Assembly (NCBI RefSeq): GCF_002019665.1
Contig: NZ_KV917375.1
Coordinates: forward strand, 4,043,445-4,107,444
DNA from: Sutcliffiella halmapala
GTDB taxonomy: Bacteria; Bacillota; Bacilli; Bacillales; Bacillaceae_I
DNA length: 64,000 bases
Reading direction: 5' to 3'
In this document: positions 38,303 to 48,443 of the stretch, in pieces
Layout of the letters: each line of letters opens with the position of its first letter
Position numbering within the stretch: position 1 is the stretch's first letter
Made by a program: the position numbers and the translations under genes
The notes under the pieces: model-generated
Database searches by the model: none
The model's input: only the letters and a program-made list of their open reading frames with translations
What the model was told of the DNA's origin: nothing

Positions 38303-38852
38303 AAACTCTACTATTTCATTAACAGCTATTTCTTTATTTGCATCTTTAACAACAGTTGGAGCATTTATAAAAATCCCATTACCATATGTTCCGTTTACGC
38401 TGCAAGTTCTATTTGTCTTTTTAGCAGGGAGTTTATTAGGAAGTAAAAGAGGGATGCAAAGTCAACTTCTGTATGTCTGTATTGGCCTAGCTGGAGTCCC
38501 TGTTTTTACACAAGGAGCCGGTATTGGCTATGTTCTACAACCTACCTTTGGCTATTTAATTGGCTTTATTGCTGGAGCATTTGTAGTGGGATGGATGATG
38601 GAACGAATATCCAATCCAAAGACTTATCATTTTATATTAGCCAATTTTGCGGGGCTGCTAGTCGTTTACTTAATTGGCGTTCCATACTTATATATGGCGC
38701 TTAATACATGGTTAGGTGTGCCAAGCAGTTGGGCACATATATTAATGATTGGCTTTGTATATAGTATAGCCGGTGATATCGTTATTTCAGTCATTGCAGG
38801 ATTTTTAGCTACGAGATTATATAAAGTATTTTATACAATTCGAAACTATTGA
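38295..38852 (+). CDS. bioY: Biotin transporter S component BioY
   Basis: A 185-residue membrane protein with six hydrophobic segments and the BioY pattern: [37 protein letters not shown] and YLIGVPYLY. It binds biotin for ECF-type uptake. The ATG at 38295 (preceded by AAGGTG) overlaps the bioA stop by 8 nt; an upstream ATG inside bioA would add 15 unlikely residues. Confidence 0.9.
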   Translation: MNKNSTISLTAISLFASLTTVGAFIKIPLPYVPFTLQVLFVFLAGSLLGSKRGMQSQLLYVCIGLAGVPVFTQGAGIGYVLQPTFGYLIGFIAGAFVVGWMMERISNPKTYHFILANFAGLLVVYLIGVPYLYMALNTWLGVPSSWAHILMIGFVYSIAGDIVISVIAGFLATRLYKVFYTIRNY

Positions 38853-38881
38853 ATACTGAAGAACACTTTCTATTTAAAAGA

Positions 38882-38916
38882 GTCCACAAATCCTTGAAAT
38901 ACAGGGATTTATGGAC
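38882..38916 (+). terminator. Hairpin after bioY, possible terminator
   Basis: GTCCACAAATCC and GGATTTATGGAC form a near-perfect 12-bp stem 30 nt after bioY. No T run follows, so it may be an RNA-stabilising stem instead. Confidence 0.45.
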
Positions 38917-39101
38917 ACTATCGGTAACCAGAGGTGAATATAAAAAAATATAACCACTTTCATCCTCACTTAACTCCCTTGTTCCTACCTCTGAAAAGCA
39001 AGTCCATTCTTCATCATTCAGATAACTCTCCTCAGCAACCCTATTTAATGAATGATATTTTGTTATTCTCCAAGAATACTACGCCAATCTCTCCTGCCCC
39101 A

Positions 39102-40376
39102 CTAAACTAAATCATCTAATAAAATGACTTCACCGCTTCCTGCATGCACTCCATATTGACAATCTAATTTCCCGCATAAGACATATTGTTTTTCCTCAAA
39201 ATCATAGACATAGATAGGCTTTAGTTCAAACAATTCTTTGATTTTCCCATACGCTTCTTCTTTCGTAATCGTTAATTTATCAGGTGCTTGAAATTGATTA
39301 TAAATCTCCAACATCGGTTTATTATCCATGTAATTTACTGCTTGCAAGCTCCTTGCATCAATCATAATCATCAGTTTTCTTTGAAAAACACGATTATCCT
39401 TGTTATCGGCTCTTAATATTGCATGAATATAGCCTTTGTCACGATGAAGAGTTTTAAGTATCCATTTTCCAGTGTCATTCGGATATTCCTGACGTAAGAA
39501 TTCCTCGACTTCCATCATACATTTTTCTATCTCTTCCTTTGTGATTGGGAAAGAAATAGGAGATGGTTCACATGAAAATGCTTGTTCTGCTGATACATCC
39601 TCAGTCCAACAAATTTCTTTCCTATCAAACGGTTTATAGATTGGATTATTCCAAGAAATTGTTTTATCTATTTTCAAATACGACCATACATCCGCTATGA
39701 CTTCGAATGGAATCGTTAATGTTGCATCATTCGTAACATAAATCTCCTCAACCGCATAAACAGGAAATAATTTATTCTGTTCATAGGAAGGGTATTCAAT
39801 CAACTTCAATTGTTCTTTTGCCAAATGTTCCACCATTTCAAGAGAAAGGGTATAAGTTTCTTCTTTAACCTTTTCTTTAGAAGGAAATTGTCCATGCACA
39901 GAGAACGAGGTAAGTTTCCCTTCCTGATTAAATTTAACGTCAATAAATCCAGAAGGAGATACCGCTACACCTTCAAAGCATTCTTTAAATTGAAGTTCCC
40001 CTTCATTTTCTTTATCTAATTGAAATTGCTTCCCATATGTCAGTACAGTTTCACGTTCAACCCATTTTATTATTGTCTTTATTTCCAGATTGGCAAAAGT
40101 AACCCCATCTTTTGCATATGTCTTACCCATTACAAAAATAGCACTCTCAAACTTACGAGTAGCTAAATTGATCTCAATAATAGCTGTACCTTCTGGATTC
40201 GAACCATCCTCCTGTTGTTCAGTTACATGATTCGGAAACCATTCCATACAAAGTTTATAGATTGTATCACTAAAGATATCGACGTTTCGAGAAAGGCTAT
40301 GTTGTTCTAAGTAGTAGTTCTCTAATCCAAATTTTGTCCTTGTAAAATCAATTAATTCTTGTATTCTACTATCCAT
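39102..40376 (-). CDS. Hypothetical protein, possibly YcdB/PepSY-like
   Basis: A 424-residue soluble protein without signal peptide or membrane segment. It shows alternating beta-rich repeats ending in KLTITKEEAYGKIKELFELK, the type of sequence found in PepSY/YcdB-like repeats in Bacilli (a helix of TKEEA..KI..L after a strand). It stands alone with long flanks. I do not recognise it with confidence and give no function. Confidence 0.6.
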   Translation of the reverse strand: MDSRIQELIDFTRTKFGLENYYLEQHSLSRNVDIFSDTIYKLCMEWFPNHVTEQQEDGSNPEGTAIIEINLATRKFESAIFVMGKTYAKDGVTFANLEIKTIIKWVERETVLTYGKQFQLDKENEGELQFKECFEGVAVSPSGFIDVKFNQEGKLTSFSVHGQFPSKEKVKEETYTLSLEMVEHLAKEQLKLIEYPSYEQNKLFPVYAVEEIYVTNDATLTIPFEVIADVWSYLKIDKTISWNNPIYKPFDRKEICWTEDVSAEQAFSCEPSPISFPITKEEIEKCMMEVEEFLRQEYPNDTGKWILKTLHRDKGYIHAILRADNKDNRVFQRKLMIMIDARSLQAVNYMDNKPMLEIYNQFQAPDKLTITKEEAYGKIKELFELKPIYVYDFEEKQYVLCGKLDCQYGVHAGSGEVILLDDLV

Positions 40377-40760
40377 ATGAATATCCCCTCTGTTCTGTAA
40401 AAATGTGCAAAGATCCTATTATCTCTTTTCCAAATATGTCAGATTTCCTGAATTTAACCACTTCATAGTTTCCTATTTTTTCCACAATACTTAATAATAA
40501 TATTTACATCACTTAAAAGGATTTCTTTATCCATCCTCATATATCTTTGCTCCTGAAGTTTGAATATCTTCTTTGTGTTTTTTACTTATAAATCAATCGT
40601 TCACAGAATCAACCTCTATTTTTAAAATATTTATAAAATTATAATATAACCTCCGTTAATTTGGTATAATTTTCTAAAAAGAACACTTAAAACACCACCG
40701 AAAAATGGAGGTGCTTGCTTCATTAGATAGAACCTTTTAAATTTATTGTGTTTGAAAAGT

Positions 40761-40946
40761 AAACGGATAAATTCCGCTTAAATTGAGAAATACCCATGTT
40801 TCTTTAAAAATAAGGGGGTTTTTTCCGCTTATAGTACCCAAATCTTAGGTTTTTTTCTAATTTAGAGCAGTTAAACGGAATATCTCCGTTTATATCTGCT
40901 ACTTAAGCTCCATCTATATACATTAGCCGGAAATTCTCCGCCTATG
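40761..40946. repeat. Cluster of four palindromic repeats, period about 54 nt
   Basis: Units near 40761-40785, 40808-40833, 40871-40893 and 40922-40946 share the pattern TTAAACGGA(N3-5)TCCGTTTAT. Each unit is a near-palindrome of about 24 bp. They fill the 663-nt gap before the DUF418 gene and match clusters at 55115-55308 and 63190-63246. The remainder of 40377-41039 holds no gene. Confidence 0.6.
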
Positions 40947-41039
40947 AATTCTCATACCTACACGAAAATCAACAATGAACCATAACAGAGCCTAAAGTCG
41001 ATAATACCTGTCCCCTCTACCCTAAAAGGAGGTAATTAC

Positions 41040-42290
41040 TTGAATAATGGTACCGAAACATCTCCCATATCTACGAAGGACCGTATTGTTTCGCTAGATA
41101 TTATTAGAGGTTTTGCTTTATTTGGAATTTTGTTAGTGAATATACCGCTATTTCAGTCGCCAGGATTAATTCACGATTTGTATCTGATTTCGCCGGAACT
41201 AAGTAAAACAGACCAATTTTTGCGGATGCTGTTAGACGTGTTTGTGGAAACAAAATTTTTCACGATCTTTTCTTTATTATTTGGAGTAGGCTTTTACATT
41301 TTTATGAACCGTGCTGAGGAGAAAACGGGACGCTTTTATCGATTGTTTTCACGTAGATTACTAGTATTAGCATTATTCGGATTCCTCCACCTTGTCTTAT
41401 TTTGGTATGGAGATATCCTTTTACGATATGCATTAGCTGGATTTCTACTAATTTTCTTTTACAAAAGGAAAGAGAAAACAATACTCATTTGGTTATTGTC
41501 CTTTACCATCGTCATGATTATTCTCCTTTCGTTAAGCTTTTTTAGTTCAGCTGACTCTGTCGACCAACAAATAACTAGTTTGCAAACTGAAGGAGTCATG
41601 AAAGTTGAGGAAGCAATTGAAGTGTATCAAAACGGTAGCTACGTAGAATGGTTATCCTTTCGATTTTCAAGCGAAGTCATTCCCGTTTTGCTAAATGTCC
41701 CATTTAATATTATTACTTCCTTATATATGTTTTTAATCGGGTTGTATGTTGCGAAGCGAGGAGTATTTCACAACTTCCCTGTACATAAAAACTTTGTAAA
41801 ACGTGTATGGTTCTACAGTTTTTTTATTAGCATCCCAATTAGTACTGGTATTATCTTATTACATTTGAGAATACTAGATTTCGGGGTGTTAAATTCTCAA
41901 ATGATTGAATCCCTGTTGATGATAAGTGGGTTAAGTCTTTCTTTTGTTTATGTTTCTACTATTCTATTGTTATTACAAAAGGCGATTTGGAAAAGGCTCC
42001 TACATCCGCTTCGTTATATCGGAAGAATGGCTTTAACGAATTACATCTTTCAAACATTGATTGGTGTTGGACTGTTTGTTGGTATAGGTCCGTATGGGGA
42101 AATTAACTTACGAATAGGGATTATGATAAGCTTGATCGTTTTCCCTTTACAAATACTAGGAAGTTACCTATGGTTAAAATATTTCCGCTATGGTCCTTTA
42201 GAATGGGTGTGGCGTACGTTAACATACCGTAGCTTACGAAAGAGTGCGGCAAAAATGAATACGGGGAAAGATTCGTCAACCATCTTGTAA
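41040..42290 (+). CDS. DUF418-family membrane protein (YeiB-like)
   Basis: A 416-residue protein with about ten membrane segments. It has the N-terminal RIVSLDIIRGFALFGILLVN typical of this family and a C-terminal DUF418 region (RYIGRMALTNYIFQTLIGVG, YGPLEWVWRTLTY). Function of the family is unknown; it belongs to the acyltransferase-3-like membrane folds. The start is TTG at 41040 with a perfect AAAGGAGG site 7 nt upstream. Monocistronic. Confidence 0.85.
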   Translation: MNNGTETSPISTKDRIVSLDIIRGFALFGILLVNIPLFQSPGLIHDLYLISPELSKTDQFLRMLLDVFVETKFFTIFSLLFGVGFYIFMNRAEEKTGRFYRLFSRRLLVLALFGFLHLVLFWYGDILLRYALAGFLLIFFYKRKEKTILIWLLSFTIVMIILLSLSFFSSADSVDQQITSLQTEGVMKVEEAIEVYQNGSYVEWLSFRFSSEVIPVLLNVPFNIITSLYMFLIGLYVAKRGVFHNFPVHKNFVKRVWFYSFFISIPISTGIILLHLRILDFGVLNSQMIESLLMISGLSLSFVYVSTILLLLQKAIWKRLLHPLRYIGRMALTNYIFQTLIGVGLFVGIGPYGEINLRIGIMISLIVFPLQILGSYLWLKYFRYGPLEWVWRTLTYRSLRKSAAKMNTGKDSSTIL

Positions 42291-42324
42291 AAATTAACCT
42301 GTCCCTATTATCTCCTTGCATATA

Positions 42325-42365
42325 AAAAAGAGTAGAGTCAATGATAAAATGACTCTACTCTTTTT
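42325..42365. terminator. Bidirectional terminator between DUF418 and the sugar-acid operon
   Basis: A 16-bp perfect stem (42325-42340 with 42350-42365) begins AAAAA and ends TTTTT, so it serves the converging DUF418 gene and the long catabolic operon. Confidence 0.92.
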
Positions 42366-42376
42366 GACTACTACAC

Positions 42377-43000
42377 TTAAGTAATTGATTGTCTAATTTC
42401 TTTACATGTAGCTTCTGGATTATCACTTGCCGTAATCGCACTACCTACGATAAGTATATCAACCAATGAACCTTTCAGAGCTGATGCAGATTCAATGTTA
42501 ATACCACCAGCAATGGCAACTTCCATTCCTCTAACTCCTTCAACAAGCTGAAAAAGATCCTTTGACGCAAATTCTCCTTCTTGTTGCATGTCTTTTCCTT
42601 TATGTAGGCAGACTAAATCCACGCCTATAGCTACAAGCTCCTCTACTCGCTTAGGCGAATCAACACCTAATAAATCAATCATTACTCGTTTTCCATAATC
42701 ACGAGCTATTGCTAATGTTTCACGAATCGTTTGGTCGGAGGCAAAAGCCATAACAGTCATTATGTCTGCTCCTGAATTAAAGGCTTGCGTCGCTTCATGC
42801 TTACCCGCATCACAAGTTTTCATATCTGCTACTATTGTGGCATTGGGGTATTTTTCTTTCATTTCTCGAATAATTGCCATTCCATACTCTTTAATAACGC
42901 CTGTGCCGATCTCAATCCAATCAATCGTTCCCACAGTGGCATCCACAATACGGAAACATTCTTGTGCAGTTAATCGGTCTAATGCAAGTTGAATTTTCAT
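42377..43000 (-). CDS. hxlA: 3-hexulose-6-phosphate synthase family protein
   Basis: A 207-residue TIM-barrel of the orotidine-phosphate decarboxylase superfamily: IQLALDRLTAQE, WIEIGTGVIKEYG, ATIVADMKTCDAGKHEA, MIDLLGVDS, AIAGGINIESA. The ADMKT motif and VCLHKGKD are nearer to hexulose-6-phosphate synthase than to 3-keto-L-gulonate-6-phosphate decarboxylase (ADAK), but the latter is a real alternative because the operon handles sugar acids. It is last in the operon, and the hxlB-like isomerase is eight genes upstream. ATG at 43000 has AGGAGGG 6 nt upstream. Confidence 0.75.
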   Translation of the reverse strand: MKIQLALDRLTAQECFRIVDATVGTIDWIEIGTGVIKEYGMAIIREMKEKYPNATIVADMKTCDAGKHEATQAFNSGADIMTVMAFASDQTIRETLAIARDYGKRVMIDLLGVDSPKRVEELVAIGVDLVCLHKGKDMQQEGEFASKDLFQLVEGVRGMEVAIAGGINIESASALKGSLVDILIVGSAITASDNPEATCKEIRQSIT

Positions 43001-43011
43001 CAATAGCCCTC

Positions 43012-43848
43012 CTAAACCCCAGAATAGGCCATGAACCCACCATCAACTGGCACAGTAATGCCTGTCACAAATCCAGAATAGGACTCATCAACTAGCCATA
43101 ACAATGTACCTAACAAATCTTCTGGTTTTCCAAAACGTCTCATCGGTGTATGTGTCATAATTTTATTCGATCTTTCTGTTAAAGAACCATCTTCAGTCAT
43201 TAATAGATTACGATTTTGCTTTGTTAAAAAGAAACCTGGTGCTATCGCATTTACCCTCAAACCAGTTTCTGCAAAATGGGTAGCCATCCACATTGTAAAA
43301 TTATTAATCGCTGATTTTGCTGCACTATAAGCAGGAACCTTTGTCATTGGTGAGTATGCACTCATCGATGATATATTAATGATGACAGGTGTTTCTTGTT
43401 CCAGTAGCATTTCGCCAAATACTTGGCTTGTTAAAAACGTCCCTGTAAAATTGCTTGCAAATACTTGTGAGAAGCCATCTCCTTCTAAATCAAAGAAAGA
43501 TTTCCCTTCCACTGCCTCGCCATAAGTTTCCATAGCTGTGATTGCATCTGGATGATTTCCTCCTGCACCATTAATTAAAATATCTAATCTTCCAAACTGC
43601 GAAAGTATCACTTCTCTCGCATTCTCTAATGATGAACGATCTAATACATTGGCAGCTATTGCTATAGCTTTTCCACCATTGGAACGAATCTCCTCAGCTA
43701 CCACTTCACCTTTTTCGACAGTCCGGTTTAGAATAGCTACTTTTACGCCATGTCTGGCAAGCTCACGACACATCTCCGAACATAGGACACCACTGCCACC
43801 TGTAACGACAGCAACTCGTCCTTGTATATTACCATGTACTGGAATCAT
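43012..43848 (-). CDS. uxuB: D-mannonate oxidoreductase-like SDR (UxuB/YjmF type)
   Basis: A 278-residue short-chain dehydrogenase with TGGSGVLCSEMCREL (dinucleotide motif), NGAGGNHPDAITAMET and the catalytic YSAAKSAINNF with an upstream Ser (ISSMSAYSP). The NGAGGN-HPDA insertion is typical of B. subtilis YjmF-type fructuronate reductases. It would interconvert D-fructuronate and D-mannonate. Start is 2 nt after the uxuA stop in transcription order. Confidence 0.8.
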   Translation of the reverse strand: MIPVHGNIQGRVAVVTGGSGVLCSEMCRELARHGVKVAILNRTVEKGEVVAEEIRSNGGKAIAIAANVLDRSSLENAREVILSQFGRLDILINGAGGNHPDAITAMETYGEAVEGKSFFDLEGDGFSQVFASNFTGTFLTSQVFGEMLLEQETPVIINISSMSAYSPMTKVPAYSAAKSAINNFTMWMATHFAETGLRVNAIAPGFFLTKQNRNLLMTEDGSLTERSNKIMTHTPMRRFGKPEDLLGTLLWLVDESYSGFVTGITVPVDGGFMAYSGV

Positions 43849-43850
43849 TA

Positions 43851-44921
43851 CTATTCCTCCATTTCTTTCAAATTAAAAGCGTCCCATAAACCATTTAAAT
43901 ACATAATTCCTAAAGCACGATCATATAATCCATAGCCTGGGCGGCAATCTTCATCCCAAATATGGCGGCCGTGGTCAGGTCTTACATATCCATCGTAATT
44001 TTGTTCAGCAAGTTCTTTCATGACACCTGAGATATTTATGGAACCATCCTCAGTAAGATGAGATGTTTCTATAAAGCTACCATTATCATAAATTTTCACA
44101 TTACGAATATGTGCAAAAGGCGAACGATTAATATATTTACTGGCAAGAGCAACCATGTCATTCTCCGGATTCGAACCTAAAGAACCTGTACAGAACGTAA
44201 TTCCGTTGGCTGGGGAATTTGAGATGGCTAATAATTTCTTCAAGCTTGCTCCACCTGTCATGATGCGTGGCAATCCGAAAAGTGACCATGGTGGATCATC
44301 AGGATGAATCGCCATTTTAATCCCGCACTCTTCACAAACTGGCAAAATCTCTTGTAAGAAATAACGCAAGTTTTCCCAGAGTTGTTCTTCATCTATCCCT
44401 TTATATGCCTCAAATAACTCTTGAATTCGACCTAATTTTTCTGGTTCCCAGCCTGGCAAGGTCATTGATGATGCAGATGAAAACAACTCAACCAATTCTT
44501 TCGGTCCAATTGAATCCAACTTTTGTTTGTCATAAAATAATGCTGTAGAACCATCTGGTAGTGGATGAAATAAATCAGTTCGTATCCAATCAAAAACAGG
44601 CATGAAATTATAACAAATTACTTTTACATTAAACTCGCCAAGATTACGGATTGTTTGTTTGTAGTTTTCTATATATTCGTCACGTTGTTCATTTCCAAGC
44701 TTTATCGATTCATGAATATTTACACTTTCAACTACTTCTGCGTGGAAACCGTAGGATTCAATATACGACACTTCTTTTTTAATTTCAGCCTTCGTCCAGA
44801 TCTCTCCAACTGGCTTTTCATGGAGTGCCCAGACAATTCCCTTTACATTTGGAATCTGCTTTATTTGTTCAAGAGTAACTGTGTCATTACCTTTACCATA
44901 CCAACGGAATGTCATGTTCAT
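43851..44921 (-). CDS. uxuA: Mannonate dehydratase UxuA
   Basis: A 356-residue TIM-barrel metal enzyme that dehydrates D-mannonate to 2-keto-3-deoxygluconate. Typical segments are MTFRWYGKGNDTVTLEQIKQ, KGIVWALH, VICYNFMPVFDWIRTDL, KMAIHPDDPPWSLFGLPRI, FCTGSLG and YVRPDHGRHIWDE (metal and catalytic His/Asp). Length is normal. ATG 44921 is used, with AGTAGGT about 7 nt upstream overlapping the aldolase stop; a GTG at 44930 is less likely. Confidence 0.92.
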   Translation of the reverse strand: MNMTFRWYGKGNDTVTLEQIKQIPNVKGIVWALHEKPVGEIWTKAEIKKEVSYIESYGFHAEVVESVNIHESIKLGNEQRDEYIENYKQTIRNLGEFNVKVICYNFMPVFDWIRTDLFHPLPDGSTALFYDKQKLDSIGPKELVELFSSASSMTLPGWEPEKLGRIQELFEAYKGIDEEQLWENLRYFLQEILPVCEECGIKMAIHPDDPPWSLFGLPRIMTGGASLKKLLAISNSPANGITFCTGSLGSNPENDMVALASKYINRSPFAHIRNVKIYDNGSFIETSHLTEDGSINISGVMKELAEQNYDGYVRPDHGRHIWDEDCRPGYGLYDRALGIMYLNGLWDAFNLKEMEE

Positions 44922-44930
44922 GTTGGACAC

Positions 44931-45557
44931 CTACTTCTTATTAATTACATCTAAATATTTTTGACAAAGGTCAATTACTGCTGCTTCTCCACCTTTGTGA
45001 TACGCCTTTGTTAAATCACTTCCAATTCCAACTGCGAAAGCTCCTGCATCTAACCACTCGGTAATATTCCCAGTATGAATTCCTCCAGTTGGCATCATTC
45101 TGACTTGTGGAATCGGCCCATTTACAGACTTAATGAAGGATGGATCCATATTGTTTGCTGGAAATAGCTTTACAATATCACAACCACTTTCTAAGGCACG
45201 TACAATCTCAGAAATGGTTAAGCAGCCTGGCAGGTAGGGAACTGAATAGCGATTACATAGTTCACTTATCTCCTTGCTGAAATGTGGACTAACAATAAAT
45301 TTTGCGCTATGAAGTAATGCATGTCGAGCCGTTTCTGCATCCAACACGGTTCCTGCACCAACTACGGCTTGTTCATCTGCTAATGCATCAAATACTCGTT
45401 CAATATTTGGTGTTGTATAAGTAACTTCAATGGCATTAACTCCACCTTTAATGGCTGCCTTTGAAATGGAAATTGCTTCTTCTGCGTCTTTTCCTCGAAT
45501 AACAGCAACTAATTTCATTTTAGATAAAGATTGCAATACTTCGAATTTCTGAATCAC
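44931..45557 (-). CDS. eda: KDPG aldolase
   Basis: A 208-residue class I aldolase that splits 2-keto-3-deoxy-6-phosphogluconate into pyruvate and glyceraldehyde-3-phosphate. It shows GVNAIEVTYTTPN (catalytic Glu), VGAGTVLDAETA, FIVSPHFS, LPGCLTISEIV, DIVKLFPANN (Schiff-base Lys) and MMPTGGIHTGN. It lies between the dehydrogenase and uxuA; its stop codon is within the uxuA ribosome site. Confidence 0.92.
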   Translation of the reverse strand: MIQKFEVLQSLSKMKLVAVIRGKDAEEAISISKAAIKGGVNAIEVTYTTPNIERVFDALADEQAVVGAGTVLDAETARHALLHSAKFIVSPHFSKEISELCNRYSVPYLPGCLTISEIVRALESGCDIVKLFPANNMDPSFIKSVNGPIPQVRMMPTGGIHTGNITEWLDAGAFAVGIGSDLTKAYHKGGEAAVIDLCQKYLDVINKK

Positions 45558-45568
45558 ACTTATACCTC

Positions 45569-46588
45569 CTATTCAAAAACAATAAGTGCTTTTCTAACAA
45601 GATCAGGATTCTCTTCAACAAATGTGAATGCCTGCTGAACATCTTTCAAAGGAAATTTATGAGTAATTAAGCCATTGGACTGTAATCTTTCTTCATTTAA
45701 TAAACTAACGACTTTCTTAAATTGATCCGTTTGCAAGCGCGAACCTACAATTGTTATTTCTTTTTTCGTGATTGGCAATTGGGCAACCGCTGAAGGGCGT
45801 TCATCAAATCCAAGGCATACAACAGTTCCTGCAATAGATGCGACCCGTATACTTAATTCAAATGTTTGCGGTAGGCACACTGCGTCTATGACGACATTAG
45901 CCCCCTCCCCATTCGTATACTCCATTACCTTCTCTTCAACCGATTCAGTTCCAGCATGAATTACCCAATCAGCACCATTTTCTTTCGCAAATGCTAATCT
46001 CTCTTCTTTTAGATCCGTCATCATGACACGAGCCCCTACATGCTTCGCCATTTTTAAAATACATATTCCAATTGGTCCACAACCTTGGACTAGCACGGTA
46101 TCCCCTTCTTCAACATTTCCGCGCCAAACCGCTTGTGCACCAATTGTATACGGTTCAGCGAGCACAATCTCATCCCAATCAAGGGTTGGGTCAACAGCAT
46201 GTAGTTGTTTTTCAGGGAGTACGAAATATTCTCGCATTCCCCCATCTTCGTGTACACCAAACACCGATAACTTTTCACAAACATTTGGACGCCCCTTACG
46301 ACATGCATAACATTCACCACAATAGCGGATAGGTTCAACAATGACATGATCGCCAACCTTCAATTGGGATACCCCTTCACCGATAGCCACAACTTCCCCA
46401 GTTACTTCATGACCTACCACACGTGGATATGTTGCAAGTGGGTTTGTTCCATGATAGATATGCATATCTGAGCCACAAATACCAACACGTTTCACTTTTA
46501 CAAGTACTTCATCTACTTTTGTAATAACAGGTTGGTCAATATCCATTAATACCATTTCCATTGCATTTTTAATTTGTACTGCTTTCAT
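45569..46588 (-). CDS. Zinc-dependent alcohol dehydrogenase (YjmD-like)
   Basis: A 339-residue medium-chain dehydrogenase. It has the catalytic zinc site [12 protein letters not shown] and GHEVTGEV, four structural-zinc cysteines in [17 protein letters not shown], and the cofactor motif [16 protein letters not shown]. The B. subtilis exu operon contains a similar gene (yjmD) next to uxuA. It likely oxidises a sugar acid such as an L-hexonate; the exact substrate is not visible. Confidence 0.85.
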   Translation of the reverse strand: MKAVQIKNAMEMVLMDIDQPVITKVDEVLVKVKRVGICGSDMHIYHGTNPLATYPRVVGHEVTGEVVAIGEGVSQLKVGDHVIVEPIRYCGECYACRKGRPNVCEKLSVFGVHEDGGMREYFVLPEKQLHAVDPTLDWDEIVLAEPYTIGAQAVWRGNVEEGDTVLVQGCGPIGICILKMAKHVGARVMMTDLKEERLAFAKENGADWVIHAGTESVEEKVMEYTNGEGANVVIDAVCLPQTFELSIRVASIAGTVVCLGFDERPSAVAQLPITKKEITIVGSRLQTDQFKKVVSLLNEERLQSNGLITHKFPLKDVQQAFTFVEENPDLVRKALIVFE

Positions 46589-46599
46589 TTTTTCACCTC

Positions 46600-47874
46600 T
46601 TAATTAAATAGACTTGGTAAGAATAATGTTATTTGAGGTACAAAAGCTACCAGGAGCAGCACGATAAGCATCACACCAATAAATGGAATTAATTCTAGCG
46701 TAACCTTTCCCATCGAAACCCTACCTATTTGCGAGGCTACGAATAAGCAAACACCGACTGGTGGAGTAACAAGACCAATTACCATTGCTAACACCATCGT
46801 AACCCCAAATTGGATAGGGTCCATACCAATCGTTGAAGCAACAGGTAGTAACACTGGGAAAAGAATAACTAATCCAGCAATCGTTTCCATGAAAGTACCA
46901 ACAAAAAGGACTAATAAAATAATCAGTAAAATAACAATCACAGAATTAGTTGATATCCCTAAAATAAGATCAGCAACCATTTGTGGAATACGTTCACTTA
47001 CCAAAATCCAGCCAAAAAGGTTAGCAAATCCTACAAGTAACATAATCGAAGCAGTTGAAGACATTGTCTGAACCATTATTGCTGGAATTTTTCTAATTGG
47101 TAATTCCTTACAAATAAATATTCCTACAATTAGAGCATAGATAACAGCAACAATCGATGCCTCAGTTGGTGTGAAATAGCCACCTAAAATTCCGTATAAA
47201 ATAATAAGGGTCATTAATAGCGCCCAAAATGCGCCTGTGAAACTTTTCCAAACTTCTTTTAATGATTTCTTTTCCCCTTTTGGATAATTCCTTTTGACCG
47301 AAATTAAATAAGTTGGAATCATTAACCCTAAACCAATTAAAATTCCTGGTACTGCACCAGCCAAAAATAAATCACCAATTGAAAGGGAAGCTAATGTACC
47401 AACGATTATCATCGGAAGTGACGGTGGGATAATTGGTCCTACCACTGAAGAAGATGCTGTAACCGCTGCAGAAAACCCTGCTCCATAGCCCTCCTTCTTC
47501 ATCGCTGGGATAAGTATTCCTCCAATACTAGCTGTATCCGCAAGTGCAGTACCTGAAATTCCAGCAAAACCCATTGAAGCACCAACATTTGCTAACCCTA
47601 AACCACCACGGATACGACCAAGAATGCTATTTGCAAATGCAATAATCCTGTCTGTAATACCACCTGCGTTCATTAAATTTCCTGCCAGAATAAATCCGGG
47701 AATACAAAGTAGTACAAATGAATTTAACCCTGTGAACATTTTTTGTGGAATAATTGCTAACGGGATATCAGCGAATATTAAATAAATAAGGGATGAGAGA
47801 CCTAAGCTAAATGCCACTGGGACACCTAGAAAAATTAAAATGAGAAAAGAAATGAATAATATTAGGGCCATCAT
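46600..47874 (-). CDS. dctM: TRAP transporter large permease DctM
   Basis: A 424-residue protein with about twelve membrane segments in the DctM/TRAP-M family: [70 protein letters not shown]. It carries the sodium- or proton-coupled transport path. Overlaps dctQ by 4 nt. Confidence 0.92.
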   Translation of the reverse strand: MMALILFISFLILIFLGVPVAFSLGLSSLIYLIFADIPLAIIPQKMFTGLNSFVLLCIPGFILAGNLMNAGGITDRIIAFANSILGRIRGGLGLANVGASMGFAGISGTALADTASIGGILIPAMKKEGYGAGFSAAVTASSSVVGPIIPPSLPMIIVGTLASLSIGDLFLAGAVPGILIGLGLMIPTYLISVKRNYPKGEKKSLKEVWKSFTGAFWALLMTLIILYGILGGYFTPTEASIVAVIYALIVGIFICKELPIRKIPAIMVQTMSSTASIMLLVGFANLFGWILVSERIPQMVADLILGISTNSVIVILLIILLVLFVGTFMETIAGLVILFPVLLPVASTIGMDPIQFGVTMVLAMVIGLVTPPVGVCLFVASQIGRVSMGKVTLELIPFIGVMLIVLLLVAFVPQITLFLPSLFN

Positions 47875-48368
47875 ATTTCCCCACCTCCTTCGACTTCATA
47901 ATCATTCTTTTTGTTACTCAGTAAAAATCCAATTCTGACTAAAGAAAACAGGAATAAGAATAAACTCATAATAAAAATGCCTGCATGTATAACTGACATT
48001 TGAAAAGGCATCGTCGCAGAAGCTTGACTCTTTCCTAATTGAATAAATGCATATCCTTCTTTTACCATAATTGCACTTAATATAAGAATCGTAAAATTTA
48101 TACCTACGTCGTAATATCTTCTCACTTTTTCAGAAAATCTACCTATAATAACATCTACGTTGATATATTCATTTCGAAGTAATGCAAGTGGTGCTCCGAA
48201 ACAAATTCCATACAAGAATAAATATCGCGTTAACTCCTCTGTCCAAACATACGAGTAAGGAAAGTAACGGGATAATATTTGAACCATTACTATAACAATA
48301 ACCCCCGAAAAACAGACAATTGTTAAAAAGGCTAGAATTCGAGTTATCCATTTTAAAATATTCATCAT
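47871..48368 (-). CDS. dctQ: TRAP transporter small permease DctQ
   Basis: A 165-residue protein with four membrane segments and the family pattern SYVWTEELTRYLFLYGICFGAPLALLRN followed by HAGIFIMSLFLFLFSLVRIG near the C-terminus (given here as parts of the family signature). It partners DctM. A hairpin lies between it and dctP, suggesting separate mRNA levels. Confidence 0.88.
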   Translation of the reverse strand: MMNILKWITRILAFLTIVCFSGVIVIVMVQILSRYFPYSYVWTEELTRYLFLYGICFGAPLALLRNEYINVDVIIGRFSEKVRRYYDVGINFTILILSAIMVKEGYAFIQLGKSQASATMPFQMSVIHAGIFIMSLFLFLFSLVRIGFLLSNKKNDYEVEGGGEI

Positions 48369-48392
48369 TTAGCATTACTCTCCTTTCTAGAG

Positions 48393-48433
48393 GAAAGGCA
48401 CTGTTGAACGTAGTTCTCTCAACGGTGCCTTTC
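48393..48433 (-). promoter_or_regulatory. Intercistronic hairpin between dctP and dctQ
   Basis: GAAAGGCACTGTTGA (48393-48407) pairs with TCAACGGTGCCTTTC (48419-48433), one mismatch, no T run. Such stems after binding-protein genes protect the upstream mRNA and reduce read-through, giving more DctP than permease. Confidence 0.7.
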
Positions 48434-48443
48434 AAACGACATC

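Noticed and set aside
42377-43000. 3-keto-L-gulonate-6-phosphate decarboxylase as the primary call
   Set aside because: The ADMKT motif and the presence of an HxlB-like isomerase in the same operon favour hexulose-6-phosphate synthase; the decarboxylase remains an alternative.
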